From Bisporella sp. PMI_857 (lineage: Eukaryota; Ascomycota; Leotiomycetes; Helotiales; Helotiaceae): DNA of 64,000 nt. The position numbers were made by a program, and so were the translations under genes. Positions 1-9,287 of the stretch are shown one piece after another. The notes under the pieces are model-generated. The model was not told where the DNA came from, searched no databases, and saw nothing but the letters and a program-made list of their open reading frames with translations. The stretch is from positions 124,001 through 188,000 of the forward strand of contig JAJSPD010000017.1 in assembly GCA_021307315.1 (NCBI GenBank), read 5' to 3'. Position 1 is the first letter of the stretch, and every line of letters starts with the position of its first letter.

Positions 1-930
1 AGATAGACCATGAAGATCTCCTCTGTTAACTCTTGGCAGTCTCAACATCGATGCCAGCATGAAACGTTACTGCAAAGCTCCGTTTCGCTTTTTGATATGG
101 CTGATCATCCTCCTGGGCTTCTCGGGCCATCTTTTCGTAGAATTGTCATTCGGAACTCAAAACAACACAAAATATTTTAGTTCCTTGTCTAGGAGATCAC
201 TCGGAAGTTATCAAGCTCGCCAGAAAATGCGTGTTCACCACCAGTGGTGCAATGATCATTTTTGTCCTTTGTAATGCCTTCGCTATATACAATCAAGGAA
301 ACAAATTTATACAATAAAATTCGTAAGAATCTACCTCCAACCTTGAAAGTGAAGTAGCAATACAAGCAACAGGCAATCGGTGCAGCAGATACTACCCAGT
401 AAACGAAAATTTCGAATGTATTCAGCTACGCTGGGAGCTGGAGTTTTGTTGCTCATGTTTTGTGCTTTATTTGCTTGGTCCAATCGCTGGTAACTGACTT
501 AATTGTCGGTGCTCATTCAATACGAGCTTAATTGTATACCGTTTCCTCGATTTTCCTCTCGCTGCTTGCTTGCTTGATGACAGGTAGTTAAATACTATAA
601 GGGTAGTTCAAATACGCTAGGTGATGCTCGTCATCCTTGATACACTAACACGTTTTTAGTTCTGAGAGATTACTGGCAAAATTTAAATATTTGATACAGA
701 GATTTGGTTTTGCTAAGGTGTACAGAGGCTTCGAGGCCATAACATGATCAAGTTGCTATTTCTGTAGGACATCTGATTTGCTATCGTCTTCAAGTTGTTT
801 GAGTCCTCAACCTCTTCATCGGCCCGGCTAGCACTAAGCTCACTTTCGCCAGTCTCCTCCTTCATGCTCTATTGCATCTAGACTGTTTTGGTCGCCTCAG
901 ATAAGAGGCACGCTCTTCTTTCGGCCTCCT
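1..930. other. Left edge, no supported gene
   Basis: No gene can be supported. On the minus strand a short hydrophobic stretch near 401-342 (reading YWVVSAAPIACCLYCYFTFK) is followed by GT..AG-like sequence and further short open stretches down to stops near 189 and 26. These could be exons or remains of a membrane protein, but I cannot join them into a family I recognise. The plus-strand open frame at 59-274 has no recognisable domain. Confidence 0.2.
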
Positions 931-1003
931 GAAATGTCCTCCAAGGCCAATTGTCACAATTCTCAGCCCACCACGCACCATCTTACTACTAAGGAACACG
1001 AAT

Positions 1004-2310
1004 TTAATCACTGGCCATACAAGATGGATGCTTTATCCTTGTCACTGAAGGGATACTTGGCACCTCCCAGCTTTCTGAGGGGAACGACGTCCCCGTCTCG
1101 AGCCGCGCACGAGCTTCGATGGCGAGAAACGGAGGCCCGACGCCGATAGGCTCGAAGCGTCCGCAGAATATCGCTTCCCGATAGGTACAGATATCAGGTA
1201 TCCGGTACTTTAGTGCGAGAGTAACGGGAATGTGGCAGAAAAAGAGGACCAGGATAATGAGGACGAAGAGCTGCCAGATACTACAATCTGGTGTGATATT
1301 TTGGGGTACGAAAGTATCCCATGGAAGGAATGGGCCGGAGAAGATGAACATGCCTGAGTTAAGCACCATGATGACTATTGTGGGGAAAGGAGTTTCTTAG
1401 TTTGGTTGGAGAATCAGCCATCTTGTACGAAGCTTACTTCTGAACCGAAGGCAATGAGTATATCGTCTAACCCGAGGATAGACCCTACACCTACCGCAAG
1501 TATGGCTAAGAGAAGATAAAATACGATTAATGTGGGGCTCATTGATGTAATTTTTTTGTCTGAGGATCTGAGTGGTTTATTGGCAGTCTGGCCTATGGAA
1601 AATCCGATGAGAATGCCTACGGTACATTGGTATAGTAAGGTTATGAGAAACTATTCTTTAAGAGATAAGCCGAAGCCTTGATTATTAAGTGTCGCAAGAC
1701 TGATGTAGAGAAATGGAAAGATGGTTTCATCGTTGCACGCTGATTCTGTAGCGAGGGCATGGCGTAGCCGTTTAGGCACTCTAGTGCTGAGTTGTGATTT
1801 CGATAGAACGGAAGCCGATGATACGGCCTCTGTTGGTGCGAGGATGGCACTGATAACTAAATCTTGAACCAGTTATCACTCTTAGAAGAAGGGTCAAAAT
1901 GCCTTAGAATGGAATAAAGATTTCAATAGGTTTGTATACCCAATGCAGTGGGAACATTAGTCTTCAATATCAAGACAGCAAACAGGGAACTGATTGCTCA
2001 GCCAACAGTCATGACCGACCCAGGAAAAATAATGAAGACTTCCAATACCCGTTAAAGTAGAACCTCGGAAGTTCAATCCCGTTGGGTACCGATTATTATC
2101 TATGCCAGCCCCTGCAGAATCTGGTTGTCGAAGCCGCATTCTGTAGGAATGATAGTAGTAAGCACATAAGGCCCGAGAGCGATGTCGAATAGTACTGCAT
2201 GGGAAGGCTTACTGATATGGAACCTACTTCTAATGAAGAAGGAGAAAGAGGCATAGAAGATCAGGAAGGTTAGGATGGTTAGGTAGGGGATATGAGGCGG
2301 TGTCGGTTCG
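1004..2310 (-). pseudogene. Na+/H+ antiporter pseudogene (CPA1, fungal Nha1/Sod2 type)
   Basis: This is a relic of a plasma-membrane cation/proton antiporter. Read on the minus strand, successive stretches match the family in the right order. An N-terminal helix segment lies around 2305-2160 (PHIPYLTILTFLIFYASF, then ISKPSHAVLFDIALGPYV). A second segment lies near 2070-1930 (LPRFYFNGYWKSS...VMTVG...ISSLFAVLILK). The core lies near 1850-1640 (ILAPTEAVSSASVLSKSQ, SACNDETIFPFLYI). A helix lies near 1545-1430 (LLAILAVGVGSILGLDDILI), and the C-terminal part at 1369-1004 contains RIPDICTYREAIFCGRFEPI. The gene is broken. Around 2025-2000 the frame shifts by one base between WKSSLFFLG and SVMTVG, and a TGA follows where the family has Trp; another stop lies near 1665. 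Some gaps may be introns, but the frameshift and stops within conserved helices argue for a dead copy. Confidence 0.75.
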
Positions 2311-2780
2311 AGTCTTCAGAGTCCCAGAGTCAGTATGAAACCTCGAGTGAAATATCCAGTACCTCTTAAATAGAAGTTAAGAGTATGTACCACAAAGCTT
2401 CCACATACTGATCTCACCTTTTCGCGGCACGGCCAGGAATATCGGCAGCCAAGATCCGTTTGTACGGATTTGATGTCAAGATAATTGAGGGGGTCAACCA
2501 TGCGCACCAGAACATCTCCTAATTAGAGAGCAGCAAGTCAAATTCGAGAAGTCGCTCAGCTTGTTCTGCAACCTCAATGTCGATAGCTTACAATTCTCCA
2601 CATATTAAAGTAAGTACCTAAGCTTAGACCTGAAGTGAATGATGTTATGTGACACCTGACATGTCCTCTATAAGGTTGACATCTATAATGAGATATTAAG
2701 AGACCTATATAGGGTTACTGTGTAACCTTGAAATGGACTCATTCACCTTATTGATTAAATATAATATTGGGTATATAACA
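2311..2780. other. Non-coding gap between antiporter relic and transposon
   Basis: I see no gene here. The sequence becomes AT-rich towards the transposon insertion site. A minus-strand open frame at 2316-2507 has no recognisable features. Confidence 0.5.
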
Positions 2781-2782
2781 TA

Positions 2783-2838
2783 ACGTAGTTCATAAGCGAG
2801 TTGGCCACACAAGCGAGTTGGCCAATTTTTCTTGGCGT
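2783..2838 (+). repeat. Left terminal inverted repeat of the pogo-like element
   Basis: Begins ACGTAGTTCATAAGCGAG right after the TA duplication. It contains the 14-bp motif AAGCGAGTTGGCCA twice in tandem (2794-2807 and 2811-2824) separated by CAC, a likely double binding site for the transposase. Confidence 0.92.
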
Positions 2839-2880
2839 ACGAACTTTTGATTTTAAACCACAATAACTTTTTTTACAAAC

Positions 2881-4536
2881 ATAGGTCGTACGTGGAAAGA
2901 GTTTGATCTTGTACTAGCTGTAAAAGCTCTTAAAAATAACCCACGGTTAAAGATTAAAGTTGTTGCGCGGATATATAATGTGCCTCGTACGACACTGTCT
3001 AATAGATTACACGGAACATCTGCACAACGCGATATTATTCCTCGGAATCGAAAACTAACTCTGTTAGAAAAAGAAACGATCGTACGACATATTCTTGACT
3101 TGGATTCGCGATTATTCTTTCTTCGAGTTAGTTGTGTTGAAGATATAGCAAATCGACTGTTCGCGGACCGAAACGCGCAACGCGTCGAAAAAAACTGGAC
3201 TACGAACTTCGTACAACGACAATCACAATTGCGGACGCGTTTTAGTCGTCAAATTGATTATCAAAGAGCCAAATGCGAAGATCCAAAAGCGTATAACGCG
3301 TGGTTTCGCCTCGTACGAAACACAATTAACAAGTACGGAATTCTTAAGACGGACATATATAACTTTGACGAGACAGGGTTTTTAATGGGCCAAATATCGT
3401 CCGAAATAGTTGTAACAAGCGCTAAACGCAAAAAAAAGGCTCGTACGAAGCAGCAAAGCAATCGAAAATAGTTTACGGTTATTTAAAGAATTAGTGCAAA
3501 TAGGTTTGCAGTGCCGCTATATATTATTGTTGCGAGCAAAACTCACTTGTCGTCCTAGTATAAAAATAGTCAATTGCCGCACGATTAGGTTATTGCAGTA
3601 ACTGCAAATAGCTGGACTACAAATAAGCGAGGTTTAGATTGGATTCAGCACTTTAATCGACATACAAAACCCCGTACGAAAAGTGTATATCGACTTTTGA
3701 TTCTTGACGGACACGAAAGTTATCATTCGACCGATTTTGAGCTATATTGCAAAGATCACAACATTATTACTTTATGTATGCTTGCTTATTCGTTTTACAA
3801 GCTTCAATCTTTTGATGTTGAGTGTTTTCGAGCTTTAAAACGTTTATACAGCGCTGAAATTGAAAAATTGATGCGCGCGCATATTACTTACATTTCGAAA
3901 AAAGACTTCTTTCCTGCATTTCACGCTGCGTTTCGTGCAGCACTTACAGAGTCAAACATTCGAGGAGGATTCCGCGGAACTGGTTTAGTGCCGTACGATC
4001 CGCAACATGTGATTTCACAGCTTGATATTCGAGTTTCTACGCTAACTCCGCCGCCAACTTCGTCCGATCTGCTTGCGGCATAGGAGCCAAAAACGCCGCA
4101 CAATGTGATCGAAACGCAATCATATACTAAATATGTGAAAAAAAAGATCGTACAACATCAAGATAGCTCGCCAACCGCGCTTTTGTCAAGTGTAGATCAG
4201 TTTGCAAAAAGTGCAACGCGTGCAATCCACGAACTAGTTTTGTTACGCGAAAAGAACGCCGCATTGCGCAAAGCAAATAATAAACTTAGTCGACGCCGTC
4301 GGACGAAAAAACGTCGAATTCAAAACGGAGGATCACTTAGTTTACAAGATGCGCAAGATTTCCAAGCTCAAATTAACGTTAACGCGCAATTACAGACTGA
4401 TTTGGTTCAAACTAGTGGTCGTACAAAAGTTGGCGGACCGCAACAACGACGATGTAAAGCGTGCGGAGAATTTGGACACAACGTACAAACATGCGAGAAT
4501 AATAGAATTGAGCTTGATAATTCCGATTCTGAATAG
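2881..4536 (+). pseudogene. Pogo-family DDE transposase, inactivated by in-frame stops
   Basis: One reading frame of 552 codons runs from 2881 to the TAG at 4534-4536 with no frameshift. It has five internal stops: 3469-3471, 3484-3486, 3556-3558, 3586-3588 and 4081-4083. Domain order fits pogo/Fot transposases: an N-terminal helix-turn-helix (IYNVPRTTLSNRLHG near 2967-3010), a CENP-B-like second helix-turn-helix, then the DDE core with IYNFDETGFLMG (near 3355-3390), LLILDGHESYHS (near 3690-3725) and LQSFDVECF (near 3805-3830). It ends with a basic region and a CCHC zinc knuckle (CKACGEFGHNVQTC near 4456-4497). The apparent start codon is ATA at 2881 where ATG would be expected. Each stop sits where relatives have Trp or Gln, so single C-to-T/G-to-A changes explain them, as in repeat-induced point mutation. 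Confidence 0.9.
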
Positions 4537-4586
4537 CTTTAATAATTTAATTAAGTAATTGTTGTGTTATTTCAAATTTTGTTTGC

Positions 4587-4642
4587 ATGCCAAGAAAAAT
4601 TGGCCAATTCGCTTGTGTGGCCAACTCGCTTGTGAACTACGT
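4587..4642 (-). repeat. Right terminal inverted repeat of the pogo-like element
   Basis: Reverse complement of the left end with about three substitutions. The same doubled motif is present, the inner copy with one G-to-A change (AAGCGAATTGGCCA). It ends at CTACGT, followed by TA. Confidence 0.92.
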
Positions 4643-4718
4643 TACATAAATTATTCCCTAATCTTCAAGATCGACAACGTTATCACTTATGACGAGGTCA
4701 TATCGGCTTGCATTACGA

Positions 4719-6221
4719 TTAATCCTCATCTTCTAAATCGCCTTCTTGTTCCTCATCAAAGGCTTCGTCATCGCCTATTTGCGATCCTTGAGAAGCATCT
4801 GATGCGGAATCATTCCCGCTACCGGCACCTCCAGCACTGCTATCTTCCTCTGGCCTACGTTCAAAGTCCGCGATCGGGGCCGGAACATCAAATCCCACAC
4901 TTTTCGATGTGCTAGTGGTCTTCACAACCTTTTCAATAACATCGCCGCTCCATGCTTTGCATTCCTTAGCCTCCTCTCCACATCTCAAGCAGGTCCAACC
5001 CTCCCCATCTTCAGCTTCTAGCCGTCCTGCTAAACAGACATAGCAGTATATACACCCGCAAGGTATTGTCTCATGAGGGTTTGTAACTAATGGAGCTTCA
5101 GGTTAGCCTGAGGATCGAGTGATTTGACTTTGAGCTTGAAAGTGAAGAAATTAAAAGGTGTTAGGCGTCCTGTACTTACTATCGGTTTCGGCAGAACCTA
5201 CAACTCCGGATGCTGCGATTGCGTCAGCTTCCGTCGTGGTTGACGAGTTTTGATCCTGATAACAAATTGCGCATGTTCGTTCTGGTAAGAAAGATAATTC
5301 TCCTGATTTGATGTCTGGCTCATTATCTGCGCTGCTTCTGACCAATGATTTTGTTTTTCGCCATGCTCGAGATAGCCATCGGCGCCATCTGCTAATGCCG
5401 ACAAGCGGAAGCACGAATAGTAGAAATTCGGTGAAGGCATGCCATACCAGCTGCCGATTAAGGTATTCAAAAGAGACCTCACGGCTGACCTGACTTGTTG
5501 GGGGAGCCAAGCGAAGTCTCAGAACTCTATCAAGCAACGTACGGTATCTCCCATTTAGCAGAAACACAAGAAACGAGGCAAATGCTGCGGTAGAATAGAT
5601 CGTTGATATTGCATCTGATAGTCGTGACAATCCTTGCAAAGCAGGACTTGGCTCGTCATACCCGTTATCGTTATCAACCAGCCAATTCTCCCATCTTGTC
5701 CAAGCATATTTCCCTCCAACTGTAAACATGCCGTAGAGGCCCTTTTGCCATTTCGAAGGAGAAACAAGTTCAGGACCTTTTTTCCTTGCATCTGTGAACT
5801 TCAAGTTTTGCAGGGCAGCTCCGTATGTGGCATCATGGTCCCAGACAGAAACCTTAAACAAGATTGCTCTCAGCGCAAGCATGATCTCTGCAGACCAATC
5901 ATCTTGCACATAAGTTCCAAAATACTTCAGAGCTTCCCCAACTTGGCCCTTCAGCAATTGAAGTAGCTCTTCGTCCAGCAATTCCGCATCAACCTGACCA
6001 ACACGAAATGCCGGACCTGTGCCTTCTCTGCCCTTTATTCTATCCCATGCTAAGACGCCTCCATTTCCTAGTTGTCGTAGGGGGAAGGGTAGCTGTGTGA
6101 GCTGATGCGTTGCTCCTGAAACTTGTCGTTGCGCAGCAAGGCGAGACAGTTCAGCTGCTTCTCTCGCCTGCCGCCGTGTGGCTATTCGCTCTTGAGCGCG
6201 GGCGAAATCGTTAGATGCCAT
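4719..6221 (-). CDS. PEX2: Peroxin-2, RING E3 ligase of the peroxisomal import complex
   Basis: Two exons, 6221-5180 and 5086-4719, joined across a 93-bp intron (5087-5179, donor GTAAGT), give 469 residues. PEX2, with PEX10 and PEX12, forms the ubiquitin ligase that recycles the import receptor PEX5 at the peroxisome membrane. The N-terminal two thirds hold the conserved membrane-embedded Pex2/12 domain (LDEELLQLLKGQVGEALKYF; WTRWENWLVD; hydrophobic stretches near residues 205-225 and 258-278). The RING starts at CAIC near the end of exon 1. It continues after a Ser/Thr/Ala-rich linker in exon 2 with ITNPHETIPCGCIYCYVC and WTCLRC, so the intron interrupts the RING. The usual RING His is Cys here (CGC). 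The tail is acidic. The start is the first ATG of the frame. The pogo-like element lies just 76 bp beyond the stop codon. Confidence 0.92.
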
Positions 6222-9200
6222 CCATGCAGCATTTAGAATCCTCCTCAGTGGTACTCAGACATAATGGAAGATCCAGCCATGCCCTGATGAGGCTGAGGTC
6301 AGGGTATATCTTTCACAACCGAGGTTCAAAACAACTGGTCGGATTTACCAGCAGATGCATCTGCGCTAGCCGAACTTGGCCAACGGTCGGCAAACCGTTT
6401 CTCGCTTGGAGCTTACTAATCAACTAACCTTAGTTGCACATCAGCATGCAGACGAGGACGAGGACGAGGACAAGTCCAGGTTTCTCCCATCATTCTGATC
6501 ATGAATCAGATTCCAAATATCTTACCATACGGCTGCACCATTTTTGTTCCGATTGCTGTGCTGTGCCGCACTCATATGGTGCGCATCTGCGATGGCGAAG
6601 ATGTTTATTTATGTCACAAAATATGCAAATGCTTATAAAGAGCGTTCCTTGCTGACTACACGGAATCCCGCCCCAGGGGTCGTATCACCCTTTTAAGCCT
6701 GTCAGAATTTCAGTTCACTGGCTCATCTGCACTTGGAACATGGTTTATGATTGATGGAAACACGAAGACTAGCCCTATGCACAATGTTTGGGACATTTGT
6801 GGTAACATACGAGGATGAAGCAAGTGTAGATGGGTCTTCTCATAGGCCCGCATTAGTATTAGAAGACTTGGCTTGGCTTAAGCTTAATTCATGTTGCATT
6901 CAACAGTCAGTGGAATTCTTCCTCAGCTTCCCAGTGGGCCAGTGATCATGTTGATCGCTCTTCCGGGAAGCGCCTGGTCTTAAGAGTCCACAATGCCATG
7001 GTGATTATTGGTAGGTAATTGGGGCGGCATACAATTCATGCCTTATCGGAAGGTTGTTCCAACAATGAAAGTAATGCATGGGTGTTTGGCTCTGTCATCT
7101 GAGAGGCATCTCTTGACTTCTGTAACAAACGGATGAAGTAGTAGGCACCTACTTGCCCAATGTGGTACGAGCAATAATTGAGCTTTGGAGAACCTAGAAC
7201 CGTTGCAGGGGCAAAGGACTGGTCTAGCAAGATAACGCGCAAAATCTGAATCTCGCCATGCCGCATGGGCAAATGTCACAAGTAAATTCGCCAGGTTAAT
7301 TTTCCTAACAATTATGCGGGGAAATTGAACTTAGCGGCTTGTTCGTGGATAGAGATAGGGCTGAGCTGTACATCTCCGTGAGTGACAGAACTAAATATTT
7401 TGCAGAACCCAAAGAATCATCATTTGCATATCAATCAGCGTTGGGGGCTCGTCCAAAGTAAGAGCTGACGCCGATTCAGCCACCAAACCTATTGGCTCGC
7501 TTTTGTTGACCAATTTTAACTGGTATGCTCTTCGAGAAGGTATTCTCACTCAGATTTCACATTCGGAACTGGTCCATGCACACCGTATTGCCAAGTTGTA
7601 ACCATCCCAATTCTATTCATATCTGGCAAACCCTTGAGTAGAGGTTGCGATAATTCCTTGCTTAATCCTCGAAGCATTTCAGCATGCGTTGTTCTATCAT
7701 CTTGGTATCGCTTGTGTTGTTTCGATGTTCGTCCTGTCCTGTACAGTTTAGTTTCACTCGTACCGTATTAGGTTAGCATCGTGACCCACCACGGGAAGGT
7801 GATTGTGGGGTCCAAATCAAGCTTCAAATTGAGCCAAGCTTTCGCACAATCTGTGCATAGATAGGGACTTTTGGCAAACGTGGTTTAAAGTTCTAGGCTG
7901 GTCCTTGGGTCGTGTTTGTAGCATTGGGCTGATATTGCCATTGCTTATCCCATTTCCTCCCTAGCCTTCATCAGAAATCTTTCACGAGATCAACAATCAC
8001 TGAGAAGAGCGACTTTTGGTGAATGTTTAATCTGAATGTTCAGTCTCAATCCGATAACGACATCACACAGGGTCCTAGAGTCTCCTGTTTGTGTTTGCAA
8101 AAATTGTTTACTCCTTGGCAGTCGCACTTAGCACTAGTCAAATGAGCAATGGACCTTGGGATAGGACAACGCTACTTGTAGGTCCAACGATCGGACCAAT
8201 TTGCGGTCTGTGATTTCAAGCTGAACAAAACCCCTTGATATTTCTATACCTTTTTTTTCGCTTGCGTCAATCGCGTCTATTTATGAGAAGTCACACTTGT
8301 GGGAACTACCGCTTTGCAGAACCGATATCCAGATGTTCCCAAAGTTCCTTGTTCATAATATCCAAACAAGGTTAATGCAAGTCACCTGTGTCAGCATTTA
8401 CAGAGCTCAGTTCTATGCATGCAAATAGCAGAAAACAGTCTTTGTCATCTAGTCAATCTGAGTGGCAACATATAGTCTTCTCTCAACAACGATATTTGGA
8501 ATGAAGCGAAGCTAGGAGCCGAACGTGTGAAGTGTACTCGCGCCAGCGTAGCAAGAGATCCGTCAAATCATAGAGAATAGTAGAATGGGCAAATCATATT
8601 CGCAATAGTAAGTATACCCTCAGCCTCCAAATTGGATTAAACTATGCATCCAATCAGGATAATTTTGTCTACTCAGCCATGTTCAATAGCGGCCTAACGC
8701 TGGGCGACGTGACTGGAGTTCTATGATGCACAATATCAGCACTAAAATGACAAAAGTCCCCTTACATGGTAGGGATGCAGTAACCCAATTCAGATCCCGG
8801 AAACGGTTGCTACAAAGCCAAGTGCCAAGGCTATCATCAATTGTGGCTGCAATTGCACCCCCCAGCCAGGAATCTGCAATTTTTTGAAATAATTATTTCT
8901 GATTGCAAATTAGTAGTCATTTGCATCGCTAACATGATGCCAAAGAGGCTGAAAAAATATGAAGAACCCATGCATGTATACTGTGACCTGAACAGACTAA
9001 TTTTTGCCCCCTCGGTGAGATTTAAGGGCAGTGGATACCAGTCTGATTCTATGGTGCTATCACAAAGCCTCCATAAACACGCATAACATCCTCGTTTTCT
9101 TCCTTTCTCAGAAGTCACCTGGAAGTTGAGACGTCGCCATTCAAATCTTGTGATAAGCCACGAGCCTTTCCAAGTTTGCAAAGTTTACCAGTTTCTCATC

Positions 9201-9274
9201 CATTTCCTGGTGAGTAATCACTTTCGCCTCAGGTCTCCGAGGGCTTAGTCGACACGAACAACTCCTCCCATGAA
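6222..9274. other. Long non-coding stretch between PEX2 and the Zn2Cys6 gene
   Basis: About 3 kb without a supportable gene. The short open frames on both strands (for example 6751-6945, 7036-7279 and 8837-9181) show no domain and no conserved splice structure. It contains the shared divergent promoter of PEX2 and the Zn2Cys6 gene and perhaps a long 5' leader for the latter. A run of GACGAG repeats at about 6452-6472 is the only simple repeat I noted. Confidence 0.5.
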
Positions 9275-9287
9275 ATGGGTTTCTTGA
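9270..9287 (+). promoter_or_regulatory. Short upstream ORF overlapping the Zn2Cys6 start codon
   Basis: An ATG five bases before the proposed start codon opens a five-codon frame (MKWVS, stop TGA at 9285-9287) that overlaps the main ATG at 9275. Ribosomes would have to skip it or reinitiate. This could lower translation, or mean that the true start is the later in-frame ATG at 9321. Confidence 0.4.

Larger units (their letters stand above)
2783..4642 (+). mobile_element. Pogo/Fot-like DNA transposon, full length, TA target duplication
   Basis: The element is bounded by inverted terminal repeats of about 56 bp (2783-2838 and 4587-4642) that differ at only about three positions. It is flanked by TA on both sides (2781-2782 and 4643-4644), the target duplication typical of the Tc1/mariner-pogo superfamily. 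One transposase frame fills most of the interior. High similarity of the two ends suggests a fairly recent insertion. The right end stops 76 bp before the end of the PEX2 coding region, so PEX2 3' sequence may run into the element. Confidence 0.93.

Noticed and set aside
2301..2325. GGTTCGAGTC, a tRNA B-box-like motif
   Set aside because: No A box at the right distance and no cloverleaf; it lies at the N-terminal end of the antiporter relic.
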